From NCBI RefSeq assembly GCF_001949145.1, contig NW_019091355.1, positions 3,098,814-3,162,813 of the forward strand: DNA of 64,000 nucleotides, in the 5' to 3' direction. Below, piece after piece: positions 52,340 through 63,645 of this stretch. Numbering within the stretch: position 1 is the first letter of the stretch; each line of letters begins with the position of its first letter. Source of the DNA: Acanthaster planci. Taxonomy: Eukaryota > Echinodermata > Asteroidea > Valvatida > Acanthasteridae. The notes under the pieces were generated by a model. It was not told the DNA's origin, searched no databases, and saw only the letters and a program-made list of their open reading frames with translations. The translations under genes and the position numbers were made by a program.

Positions 52340-53170
52340 CAGCGACCGGAGTGAGAATGCCCAGTGCGCATGACCGAGCAAGGCACGACGGGAACTACTG
52401 TCTGCCTCCTCCCCCCCCCCCTGCGGGCTCATGGCTCAATCCCCATCTTGATTATATTTAATTTTGGCACTGCTCGCTTGTAATCAAATTCCCGGTCTGA
52501 GGGCACACTAAAATGTGCATGATAGATCGCGCATTTGGGAGTTTAACAAATTTCGCCGGCCGGTCTCGGGAGGGCATAAATTGCCCATTTCCTATGGCGT
52601 TATTACTGTGCGCCGGGCAAATCAGGCGAGAAGCGTGAGTCTATATAGTCGGGGAGAACGACAAGAGACGTTAAGCCGATCCGACATCTCAACCCGTCTC
52701 CCCCCCCCACACACAAATACACACTCTTTGCCATCTTTCCCGTCCTGGCCTGAAAAAGGACCACTTCTGCGGCAGCAGATTAGCCAATTTGAGTCGCGGG
52801 TCTCCCGGGGATTACCCTGCGCGGCTCAGGCAGGCCGTGGGGCCCAGAGGAGCGGTCCCCGCCCGAACCTGGCTATACAGCCAGAGCTCCTCTGGTCGCC
52901 GTCCACTGAGCATTTTTCCCCCTGCCACTCCGAAAGTGCCGCTCGGATGCCGAGACTCGGGGCCATTCTTTTCAGCGTGGAGCAAAAAGCCAGGAATCTC
53001 CCTCAGGGCTATTTCCCTCCATTACCGATACTATCAATATGATAATGTCATGGGGGGGTAGGGGGTTGAATTCTGCCACGCCAGCGGTGGTGGGACCCTG
53101 TGCTCGGGCCCTGCCCAGCGCCTTTGCGGGCCCACCCTATACACTCCCGCTGCAGCCGCGCTCAGGTCGT
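52340..53170. promoter_or_regulatory. CpG-rich intronic block
   Basis: This is the longest GC-rich stretch of the large intron. It includes C-runs (52407-52421, 52700-52709), a TATATAG followed by GGGGAGAACGACAAGAG at about 52641, and a 175-codon plus frame with no domain. It may be an enhancer or an internal promoter. A coding exon is possible but I see no supporting domain. Confidence 0.25.
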
Positions 53171-54439
53171 CGCTACACATCCGCCCAGATTGATCAGAGT
53201 GTTGGAAAAGATACTGATATAAATGTAAAATCCTCGATCGCCTGCGGTACCCGAACATTCTCAGCGGAGCTTAGAATTGGGGAATGGCAGATTGGAGTCC
53301 GGTGGAAATTTCGTGTAACATACGCAGTTTTAGAGATTACCGTACCCGTTTCACCTGGGTCGAAAAATTGTTAAGTATAAGGTTACACACGGCTACAGCT
53401 CCTCTCTTGATTCTCGGACGGTCAAAAGTCGTCAAACATGCTCCAGCACTTTTTTGCTCGGGGTGCATGGTTTGTTCCGCGTTGGCGCTGACATGAAGCC
53501 AGTGGCGTAATTACCATTACACAGTCAACGAATATTAAGCTTATTGTCGACGCTTTGTCCGCACGATCGACATACAAGCTTTATCGCCATGAGCTACTGC
53601 TCCAATCACAAAAATGCAGCGATCTTGCTTTCTCCAGGTAGCCCAAACAGAAGGCCAAAGAAAAAAAACTTTAAAATAGTCTTCAAATATTGACTGCTTC
53701 GATCAATTGGCACAGAAAATCTCGGCCTCCAGTGGTGATCTGTTGAAATGTGCAATGAATCAACGACGAAGCAGTTGGCATATCTGCTGTTGAACGTCTC
53801 TCCCAGAGATTCTGTTGGGTTTATATATCCTGTAAATTAAACATTAACAATCCAGTGCAAAAATACCCATGCATTGATAAGAAATCAATGGAGAAGTCAC
53901 TTGTACGTTTTCAAACTTTCTCTTATTGAAAGAATGCTTCCACGCAACTCTGTTGTGTGTCATGCGCACAATCGACGACCCTTTGTGCGCACGCGTATAT
54001 AAACGTAGTATACTGTACATGTGGTCGCTTCTGCGCATAGTGCTTTTCAGGAGGCAGCCGTTCTTGGAGTGCTAGGCGAAAAAAAAAAACAAATAGCGTA
54101 TCCCACGCGACGCGATCTCGGCCATTCGAGCGGCTAAATTTGTGAGTGAGAAGTTGTGAGAGCGATTGGTTACCTACCTTCTGTCCCAAACTACCCAACC
54201 CGATTTGAAGACGATAGGTATACCACACACTGGAATTATCTTTCCATAAATCCTCTCTATTATCATCCATCCGCCGTCCCCCCCCCACTCCTCCCCCTAC
54301 CCCCAGCTTCACCATCTCCCTCTCTCCGCCGGCTAGCCGTTTCAGTGTCATTAGTCATATTGCCCATAATATACAATATTAATGTCATACCAATCATGGC
54401 CATTTTGGCGCGCACTTTTCCCCCCTCCGCCGTTGGCTG

Positions 54440-54600
54440 CCATCGTGCATATATAATGGCTCATCTCCTTGCCTGGGGCGATTTGTAGCCGCGCAGCTCA
54501 GACAGCCGACGCCAACCGGGCAGTATAAAGCGCCTCATGCGCCCGGCGACATTACTCTTGACTCTCTTTCACGACGAATACCAACTGCGATCAATAGCCA
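54440..54600 (+). promoter_or_regulatory. TATA-type core promoter-like sequence inside intron
   Basis: TATAAAG at 54524-54530 is preceded by a CpG-rich stretch and followed about 30 bp later by CGACATTACTCTTG, a reasonable initiator context, and then a 5'UTR-like sequence. CATATATAATGGCTC lies upstream near 54448. It would drive plus-strand transcription within the 16.9-kb intron. It could be an internal Pax promoter, a nested gene's promoter, or chance. Confidence 0.25.
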
Positions 54601-55049
54601 GCATCAAACGTTGAAAAGACTGCTAGCGCTCATTTTTTTTGGGGGGGGGGGTGGCCTCTACTCTTCCTAAAGGCGGCCGCTGCGTGCAGAAATATCATGT
54701 CAATATAATTGGTTCGTGTCCAATTTACCTTAAAAATGTAGTGTTTCACTGAGTCATATCTCTATTTAGTATTCCAATAGTAATGTTCTTGTTATTTGTG
54801 AGTTTATAGCTGCGTGAGATTTTACGACACTTGGTGAATGATTCTTTTACTTTTGTACTAACGGCCTGCCATCGTTTTACCGGCTAATGGTGGACGAAGT
54901 TACATGTACGACTGTGACGTAGGAAGAGCAGATCCTATTGTTTGTGGTTATGAATAAGGGCGCTGTTGTTTGTGCTGTATTATACCGAAAAATTATGATC
55001 GTCCGTCCTGTCCAACCGATTCTGATCTTCAGTGATGTTTTCTTGGTAT

Positions 55050-55230
<181 letters not shown>

Positions 55231-56239
55231 GTTTTACAATTTACTGTACGGACAACACCAACATTATTTAAACGGCTGAGGCAATGTGATAGATATTGCA
55301 AGCACTGAGGGAGCCTCCGTCAGTATTGTGTAGTCTCGATTTTCTGAAGATAGTCTGTAAAAGATGTATAGAGATAGAGAAAGAGTTGCGTCATTTTCAG
55401 AACATGGCACCAAAATGGTTGTTCATTATACGTGCAGTACAGCATACAGCTATCGTGTAACGACTGTCCATGTGCACTGACACACGCTTCACCATTTTCG
55501 TTCCAACAATAATTGAGACAGTCATGCCGCAACTCTCTGCATATTCATCACTGTATGTAGCAGTACCAGCCTGTGTTACTGGGCCTATAACTTTGTTTCG
55601 CGGAGACCCGAATCGCGATCAGTGATCAGACGTTGGTTCACTGACAACAGAACCCACCAAAATGGATGGCGTGAACCAGCCTTGGGATCACTAATCCAGC
55701 TCCTGATCGATGTGAAACAAACATGCCCTCAATAAACCCCCAAACGGTCACCTTAATCAGCAATAAGTGTGCTCTAAAACTCGCCAGAAAATGCGCCCTG
55801 ATAATGTCCCTCTTTTTTCCCAGTAGGCTTGGCCTGTGAAGTGTGATGAGAAAAAAAGGCTTTGCTCTTTGGACAGGATAAATGGTGGTAAATTGAATCA
55901 GTTTATGTCTCGAGATGTGTACAAAAGTACGTAAATTTTGCTTTACACTTTCAGTAATACGTAGATGGTAGGGTCCGATTTCGTGGAAACGGCATGCAAA
56001 GGCGATACCAATCTGTATGTTAGGCTTCGCGTATTTTTTTGGGGGGGGTGGGGTGAGCAAAGCTTTCTTCCTGGCGATGCAGTCACTTGGGCATGAGCAG
56101 TGCAATATCATGTGAAGTCGAAATGTCTTATTCGGTCACTGCATTCTGTAAAAACAACGTCAGATTGCCAACATCACTTTTGAAAAATAGATACTTGCAA
56201 ATTGCTTATTCCCCAATCACTGATGTCTGTTTCATTGTC

Positions 56240-56420
56240 AGACATTGTCAGAAGCATTAACTGCAGTCATTAATGTCGGAATGGAATGTTGCGCCAGTTT
56301 CTGCGCCAGGGACAAGTCCAAGAGTGTCGAGCAAGTCGACGGTGCTCGACAACCACCGCTGCATGTGATTAATGCGATTTTGACCGCGGCTAGGAAAACA
56401 CCGGGGTCCGTGACGCGTGA
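56240..56420. promoter_or_regulatory. Candidate enhancer-like block
   Basis: TCAGACATTGTCAGAAGC, AACTGCAGTCATTAATG and GTGATTAATGCGATTTTGAC lie in a non-repetitive CpG-rich block. The ATTAATG repeats suggest homeodomain/POU-type binding. Function is inferred. Confidence 0.2.
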
Positions 56421-57224
56421 TAATTACATCATTGTATCCGCACGGCTTAACACGGAATCAGTGTAAGGCGATCCAACATTAGCATCGTGATTATACTCTT
56501 CTGTCTCTTCGGCTTCGGTCGGGCCATTTTTTTTTCTCCCCCGGTCAACACAGCCTGCGCTACTGCGACGGGCGAACTGGGGGGAAAGGGAAGGGAAAAG
56601 TCCGGCCATGTTTCACCATGCGCGGGCACACTCCGGCGGGCTCCCTGCGGAGACACAACGGGGAAGGAGTTCGGTCATGAGCACGATCCGAGAGGCAATT
56701 TGCCAGGCCGGGGCAAAAACGAGTCCGGTCCCCGGGCGACCTGAACACACGACGCGGCCTGCATGCCGCGTCGTGTCCTCCGAATTCTTCTTCGTTCGAC
56801 TCACCGTCACATCTCATTAACCTATGTAAATAAAGACAAAGACATGCCAATTCCACCGCTCTTACAATTTAATTCGGCTGTTATTTGTAGGTGGGAGTCC
56901 GGAATAGTTAAACAATGCGACGAAAACCCATCATCCAAAAATCAGATGTTGCAAACGAACTGTGATTTATGTCTGCCCCATAGCTATTACAACATCAATT
57001 CTTTTTAACAAACAAGCTTTTTGTCATTTGACAAAATGAAAAATAGTATTCCGACAATAACAATATTAAATGGACGAGCTGCCTGGTGATGTCTAACCCT
57101 GCAGTATGACAAAACAACCATTACACCGCACCAAAAAAGATACTACAACGTTCTTGTACATTATTTATGTGGCACCCTCAAATCAAAGGATCGTTCTCAG
57201 CACTTATTTATTTACTGCTTAAAA

Positions 57225-57274
57225 CGGAGACGGGATGAGTGGCATTGATAGGACGTCTCCGGAAAAAGAAGAAT
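57225..57274 (+). repeat. Duplicated 50-bp element, copy 1 (with internal hairpin)
   Basis: This matches 57763-57812 at 43 of 50 positions without gaps, and weaker similarity extends about 15 bp upstream. In copy 1, GGAGACG and CGTCTCC are perfect inverted repeats around a 21-base loop, so it can form a stem-loop. Confidence 0.9.
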
Positions 57275-57762
57275 CCAGAAGTTTTTACAAAAATAATTAC
57301 ATTTAACTAAGGAGTTTAGAGCAAAACTACTATGTAAAACTGTTCTATATAGCAAGAAGAAAGTGCAAATTCATGAATATGCAAATTAAGCATTCATTCC
57401 CGCCGAAACTTTCGCGGGATCCTCCATCCTTGATTTAGAACGTTTCTAGAATAAAACTGGAGTAAAAATATGACTCAATGAAAGAAATATTATTCCTGAT
57501 ATTTAAAAGGACATTGATTATTGTAAATACCAGAGGGCTGAAGGAAGCTGTATAATTGTCCGTTTTAGATTGAGAATCTATAAAAGATACATTTCATTTC
57601 CGACAATGACTAATCTTCATGAATGTGTGAGAAAGAAAATGCCTTTAAAATAAGGAAATACAACAGGAGATAATAACCCGGGGGTTGTTATGATGTGTAA
57701 GATTGTGCAGGTTAAGATTTAAAATGAAAATGAATAGAAAGTGATTATTTACCTGTAAAAGA

Positions 57763-57812
57763 ACGAAGACGGGATAAATGCCATTAATAGGACGTCTCTG
57801 GAAAATGAAGAA
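57763..57812 (+). repeat. Duplicated 50-bp element, copy 2
   Basis: This is a direct-orientation partner of 57225-57274. Its flanking bases pair less well (GAAGACG with CGTCTCT), so the hairpin is weakened. The two copies bracket about 490 bp of AT-rich sequence without an ORF. Confidence 0.9.
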
Positions 57813-58199
57813 TGAGCTTGCGACCAAAATCGAACGTTGGTGGCGCTAGTCTAATTTGAATGTAAATGGCGATTATAAGTTAAAGGCAAATGAGGTTGTA
57901 CCAAAATAAAAGGGGTGTCTTTTTTTATAACGGTCGCATTTACACAATTTTATTACTTAATTTAAACAAAAATTGCTCATTAGAAGTCGTATTTGGACCC
58001 CAACAGACAATGTCGTTAGCACTCACAACTTCGTCTATAATATGTGAACTTTGATGGAAACGGTCAGTATATTACTTGCACTTCGAAATTTATACAGCAG
58101 CTGTAAACGCTCTCGAAGGAATTAGCCGTCGATAGGAAATTTCTATTGTTTCCCCCAACTCAATCATATACATTAAAGTTTCATGTCATAATTAAAACC

Positions 58200-58410
58200 A
58201 CTTGTTAATATGTGTCCAAGTCCCAGAGCGCCGGCCGGTTGTTGCTGCATTAATGAACGGACGATCCGCTTAACGTTTTCTTGTAATTCCCATCCATTAG
58301 GCCAGAATAATTGGCCACGTGCAAAGGCACAAATCATGGCGTTTTCAAGGCCGACGCTGTCGGGGCCAAATTAGCTGCCGGTAGCTTCCGTCAGCTGCAG
58401 CTCCCCCTCC
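58200..58410. promoter_or_regulatory. Candidate enhancer-like block
   Basis: GCATTAATGAACGG, CCATTAGGCCAGAATAATTGG, a CACGTG E-box (about 58316), AAATTAGC and a CAGCTG E-box (about 58394) are packed in a non-repetitive block. E-boxes next to homeodomain cores are common in developmental enhancers. The call is inferred. Confidence 0.25.
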
Positions 58411-58527
58411 CTTTCCTAAAAACACGTCCAGTATAATCTATCCTGAACTTTAATCCAAGGTCTGTATACGCACGCTTCCTCGAAAAAGCGCGGGAAAATA
58501 TAAACCTGACCGAACAAACCAGCTGCA

Positions 58528-58760
58528 GGGGCCAATTTCATAGAGCTGCTTAAGCACAGAGTTTGCTTAAGCACGAAAAAACCTTGCTTAACAAACAAAG
58601 GTTACCAGCTCAAACTCTATGTGATTGTCATGCTAACCAAAAGACAGCTAAATACCATTCCAAAATTATATACATCACAAGAAGTTTTACCTGATTTGTC
58701 AAGCAAGGTTTTTCCACGCTTCAACAAATTTTTCGCTTAAGCAGCGCTATGAATTTGCGC
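58528..58760. mobile_element. MITE-like element with terminal inverted repeats (copy B)
   Basis: The left end, GGGGCCAATTTCATAGAGC followed by TGCTTAAGC, is mirrored at the right end, GCTTAAGCAGCGCTATGAA followed by TTTGCGC. The interior of about 230 bp repeats TTGCTTAA/AAGCAAGG words in inverted order, so it is foldback-like. Its ends resemble those of the 14493-14771 element; they are the same or a related family. It has no transposase ORF and is therefore non-autonomous. Confidence 0.85.
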
Positions 58761-60454
58761 GCAGTGTTCTGTCCCAATGAAAGTAAACTAGTAAGCGTTT
58801 TTTTTTTTTGAATGAACATGCCAACATTAGTTCAGATTTGTAGAAATGAAATTAAAGGATTGTCGGTGAAGCACAATGTTTGAAAATATTCAGAAAAGAG
58901 GTAGCAACACGTACACGATCATTAATATTGATGAGGGAACTGAATGTTTTCAAATGTCATGAGATTCCATCTACTAATTCCTTGATAATTTTAAATGCGT
59001 GCACGTCAATGCAGTTGTCATCCCTAAAATGGATAATTTGAGACAGCCCGAAAAAAATAACCATGTGTTTTTCACATCCACGTCTATTGATTTTTTTCTC
59101 CTCATCTGACTTCTCAGTTACTGTCCATGTTGTTTTCTTTGTTTTCCATTGCCTTGTTATTCCTTCCGTCGGGCGAGCGAGGACGAAAACGGCGCCTATA
59201 TCGCGGCGTACCGTATCAGCGGTCTCTTGTTTTGGCAAGTAATCCACACTCTGTCGAGTCCCTGCCTGACACCCGACTCGCAACACGTAAGACGTGTGAG
59301 AAAGCGGCCCTTCTAAGCGCCCAGGACGCAACCTAATTCGCTGCCCATCATGGCCTGTTTTTCACAACCTTCCTTTTAAAAAAGAAGGAAATCTGGAGTT
59401 TCATTTCTATAATTTGGACCATAAAAGAGACCATTCTACCAGTCCTGACAAGTACATCATTGTGATGTCAATGCTGTTCAATTTCTTCCCTGCTTTTTTT
59501 CCAACGCTATAGCAATGCGTGCTACTCCATAGACTTAAAGGCTATGATTTAAATGGGATCCGCCTGTTACATAAAAACCCTGTAAGAACAAACATTGGTG
59601 TTTCTGCAGTGTTTTTTACCCGTCACAGGATATACGGTACTGCCATTTCATTCACAGTCGAGAATCATCATCGAAACCGTGAAGGCTTGTTCCACACTAT
59701 GAAGCGACCTAACAGATCATCAGTACACGATCGGGTTTCGGAATAATCATGGGCTTCACTGTGTCGTTTAGGTTCCTGTTCCTAGAATCATTCCGAGTGG
59801 TTGGGCTTTTTTTCCCGAGCAAGCCTTCTGAAATTATATATCCCGAAGGTGGTGGCCCTCCTCTCAAAAGTATTATTGGCGACAAAAGAAAAGGGCGCGG
59901 GGAAAAAATGGAGCGTCGATGTCGCTAATGGCGACGCAGTGGCGGGCGGCCGTATCGAGATCAGCGGCGGTGGTAGTCAAAATCCGTCTGACCGCATGTA
60001 GGTTGGTGCTGTTACCAACTCTCTCGTAAACGCTCTGAATTCCCACTGCAGGGTGTGGGTTTGTTTTTGTTCGGACTCGGTTTTGTTTTCTCAGACAGCG
60101 TAAACATTGTTTGTTTTCAGCTTGCTGGACGAGTATTTTGGTCGTAATATTTTGCGCCGTCTACGGGTTGTAGACTGCCAACCTTCCGTAATTAGATCAA
60201 AATAAAATTGGCCAACAGAGAGAAGTATCCAAGGCTTCTGGCGGCTAGCATTTCAGCGACAAAAAGCTTCACAGAAAGTTACCTGACCATCCGTTGACCT
60301 TTCGGAGACTGCCATGGGTGCGATATCACAAATACGTACGCGTATCGTGTTAATATTTGGCACTCAACCAAATTAACGGTGCTAAATTATGAGTTGAATG
60401 ATCATGAACCGTGACAAGACTGCATCGATTCACATTAAAAATTTCTCGTTTCAG

Positions 60455-60466
60455 ATGAGGAGTTCG
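60455..60466 (+). CDS. Speculative 12-nt microexon of Pax2/5/8
   Basis: The acceptor tttctcgtttcag is followed by ATGAGGAGTTCG and a weak donor, gtgtaa. The length is a multiple of three and the phase suits insertion between the exons at 45638 and 62530, adding DEEF after FS. Without the donor the frame runs about 35 codons to a TGA near 60558, which would give a short alternative C-terminus. The vertebrate PAX2 sequence also continues with an acidic D-E-D here, but the match is too short to be evidence. Confidence 0.12.
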
Positions 60467-62529
60467 GTGTAACCTCACACCTTTGGAGTCAACACACGTT
60501 GGCATCGCTGCCGACAATCGTCAGTGTGACGAGATGCCACCTGGCTCGTCGAATCTGAGTCAAATCAGACATCGACTGATTCAGACACTAAAGCTGCTTT
60601 GAAACCTGTGCCTCTGGCTCTCGAAAAGCCTCTTGTTGACGTATGTTGCATTTTTTTAGAAAAGCAAGGATCAAAACTTTAGGGAAGCTGTGATATGCAG
60701 AGTTAAGATCGATTTAAGTGGCGTGGATTTGTTTCGCATTTCGGGCACGTTCCCCTGACATTTTGAACTTGTGCCACCGCGAGTTCATCACTTTCGTTCC
60801 GGCCAATGGCGGACTGACCACTATCCCTCACTGTCAACCGTCGGAGATGTACTGCTACAACAACTTTGGGACTTTGGAACGCAAATCACTGGGGGAAACC
60901 CAATGAATAAGCTATAAATATTTATGGGGGCACATTGATTACTATATGGCTCAGGCAGAATCACCCGTCTGCCAAATCGACAAGACCCAACGACATTAAT
61001 CAGGTTACTTTGCCCATTCATTTTTCACGTGAAATCGTCCGACTTGTAAATTGCATGTGTCACGGTTTGTGCTCAAAGACTCGTTTTTCGGGAACTGCTT
61101 CCACGATGTGTTTTCTAATAGTTTTTGGCTGGCTCGGTTCGGTTGGGTTTTTTGTGTTTTTTTTTATCCAAGTGTGAGTTCATGTTTTGCTGCTGATCGG
61201 AGTTGTGTCATCTCTTTTTTGTCATGCAGTTATCGGTTTTCGTCACTTCAATACTGCTTTAGCAAAGTTAACGCGTCTGGGGGGATTTTGACACCAGTTT
61301 GTAGTCTCTGTGCTAAGGTTATTAATTTTTGGTGAGAATTGGTTCGAAGGGCGGTCAATCCTTTTGTAATTTCTTCAAGCTCATACAATAACGGCATTCT
61401 TGTGGCCTTTTCAGCGACTAAGCCATCGTAGCCTTGAAACCAGGCGAACCGCTCAGATGTGGTTTCCCTCGGAACGCGATCTGAAATGTCGCGTTTGTCT
61501 CTGTGTGTCCTATTGGCAAAGGCTGGGCCTCCAACTTGTCTATAGCATTTCATTTGGTATATATACAGTCACAGCGAGTGCTATTCATGTCATTGAATTT
61601 CGAAGGCTAAGCGGCAACCCACACCTTCGTGTTTGTTATTCCCCCCAGGAGTCAAGGTTAGAAAGCCTTTGAAATCCTCGTTGCCGAAAGTGTCCAACCA
61701 TTACAGTGTTTACAGCGCAGGTCTACACCACGTAATGAGCCCACTGGTTGTGGGGACGGTCCCCACCGTTCTTAATTAGGCGACCGCTGCATTGTGACAG
61801 TCACTCATGTTTAAAGCAAAACCAAATGCCACACTTGTTAGCAATGGGAAAATTCTTAGAAGGGCCGAGGGGCTAGCGTCATGCAGGATTTGTCATCCCG
61901 ATCGAGACACCCGCGCCGTTGCTCTGAGTTTGTTTGTGGGTGCATGAACGTTTTGTCTAGAGAACAAGTTCATATCACTGCCAAATTATTAATAACAGAG
62001 GGATACTCCCAATCTGGAAGTGACTTGTACTTGCGCCGCTCCCCTTCGCAATATCAACGTTGGTGGCGCTACATTATTGGCCTATGCCGCTAGGGTTGGG
62101 CATGCAAGTGCTACATTTATGGCCACAAAATATTAAACCCATAGTTTCGACAAATGGTGCAGCCGCTGACCGCGCAGACCGATAAGTAAACTGCTATGAT
62201 GATAACCTTTGCTTCATGAAACTCAGAAAAATTCTCAGAACACCCAGATTGAAAGCTCATTTTCCTTATCGTTTGCTTTCTTTTCAATTTCAGGAGAGTA
62301 AACTGATGACTTTTGCATCCAAAGATGACAAACCCTCAACATAAACGTAGTCCTATAAAGCCCATCGCATTTTTGAAATGATACCTGCATACGACTTTCA
62401 TTAATGTCGAGGGCCCAATTTTCCTCAAATTATCATGGACAACAAAAGTGTCACTGGGGGCGTCTCTCTTCCGGAGAACTTCACCTACCTACCGTAAGCT
62501 CGCCAACATTTCCCTGATTTTCGTTTCAG

Positions 62530-62702
62530 AAGAGAGCGGTCACGGCAAAATGGGCGGCGAGGACAAAGCCCGGGAAATGATGCGGACGAACGGGGGCGCC
62601 TTCTCTCCCCACCAGATCGAAGCCTTGGAGAAGGCCATCGACAAGTCTCAGTACCCCGACGTTCTGTTCATGCACCAAGATTCCCATGGCAACAGAAGAC
62701 AG
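62530..62702 (+). CDS. Pax2/5/8 exon: partial homeodomain
   Basis: Joined to the previous exon, it reads EESGHGKMGGEDKAREMMR, then TNGGAFSPHQIEALEKAI and DKSQYPDVLFMHQDSHGNRR-Q. The F-S-x-x-Q-I-E-A-L-E segment aligns with the first helix of the truncated homeodomain of vertebrate PAX2/5/8 (TFTQQQLEALD followed by YPDV). Helices 2 and 3 are absent, as is normal for this class. The acceptor is tttcag (62528-62529). The donor gttatt at 62703 is weak at positions +3 to +6. Reading through it adds a hydrophobic 37-residue tail before a stop. Confidence 0.92.
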
Positions 62703-62704
62703 GT

Positions 62705-63127
62705 TATTATGGCATTAATGATCGATCTCATTTACCTTTTTATTATTATGCATCCTTTTTTCAATATTTTGTTCTTAAAATGCTTTGGCAAGCGCATCCA
62801 CTGCATGTTTTAGTCGTCTGTCTCTCTGTGCAGTTGACTGGACGTAATTTATTTGAAAGGTCTTGTGTCTTCTTTCGTTACTTCGTGTCTGATCTCTTTT
62901 ACTACGTTTCCCCTTAAATTGTTCCTTCGTTCCCATTTTGTACGATGGTCACTTTTTCCATTCATATTTCATTCATTTAGAAACTAATATTCATTCTTTT
63001 CCATTTTCTTTCCAATTTGTTGGAAGAATTGACCAGCATTCGAGCTACTGTCTACTGACGATCTACCTCTGACCTGATCGCAGTTTCAAAGACTTTCTGT
63101 TTCCATCCTGTTTGACTGATTTTGTCC
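62705..63127. other. Pax2/5/8 intron after partial-homeodomain exon
   Basis: A 427-bp intron (62703-63129) rich in T. Its first about 110 bp stay open in the exon's frame and encode a hydrophobic stretch, IMALMIDLIYLFIIM. No repeat or other element is seen. Confidence 0.8.
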
Positions 63128-63129
63128 AG

Positions 63130-63259
63130 GTCACAACCAGCGAGTACCATTCCTTGACAGCCGCCCTCGGTGCCTCGACGCATGCGTCTGACGTCAAACC
63201 TCACGTGGGCGACCCCCACCAACAACAGCACCACCAAGCGGTGACTTGCGGCTACCAAG
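63130..63259 (+). CDS. Pax2/5/8 exon: start of C-terminal regulatory region
   Basis: It encodes VTTSEYHSLTAALGASTHA, then SDVKPHVGDPHQQQHHQAV and TCGYQ, ending in phase 1. It follows the homeodomain exon in phase 0, with acceptor gtccag and donor gtaaat. Ser/Thr/Pro/Gln/His content and the S-E-Y-x-S-L/ALT-like pattern resemble the start of the vertebrate PAX2 transactivation region. A short Gln/His run (HQQQHHQ) is present. Its role would be in transcriptional activation. The family assignment depends on linkage to the neighbouring exons. Confidence 0.85.
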
Positions 63260-63448
63260 GTAAATACAACTTCACGGAATGTTGAGGTTTTTATAGCCTG
63301 ACAATCTTTTATTTTAATTCATTGTGAAGATTCTTTGGATTCAGTATCTAAGGTAATACATCGGTGAAGTCTTACGCGTGAAATTTGGACTTTGAGATCA
63401 ACTTAAAGTAAAAAATTTGAATAATTGTGTACCCAACCTCCTTCCAAG

Positions 63449-63643
63449 GGTCGGCTTCCCACACCATCACGTCCTCCACCAGCGGCGGTTCCCTCAAGCA
63501 CGAAGCGGTGGCCGCCAGCGGCACGTTGACCGTGCTCCAGCCAGCTGCCGTCGGTACCATGACCGGCTATAATCACTCGCTCAGTAACCACAGCGCCCTC
63601 TCGCAGCTAAGCTCTGCCGCCTCCAACTTCAGCCAATATCCAG
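63449..63643 (+). CDS. Pax2/5/8 exon: transactivation region
   Basis: Completing a Gly codon, it reads SASHTITSSTSGGSLKHEA, then VAASGTLTVLQPAAVGTM, TGYNHSLSNHSALSQLSS and AASNFSQYPG (phase 1 end). The preceding intron is only 189 bp. The Ser/Thr/Ala/Asn-rich, low-charge composition is typical of an activation domain, and the exon lacks any folded-domain motif. The acceptor is ccttccaag and the donor gtggga at 63644, which is acceptable. The next exon and the stop codon are outside the window. Confidence 0.82.
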
Positions 63644-63645
63644 GT

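Noticed and set aside
55638-56111. 157-codon minus-strand open frame in the large intron
   Set aside because: No domain and no conserved pattern; it lies antisense in a Pax intron and is best explained by chance.
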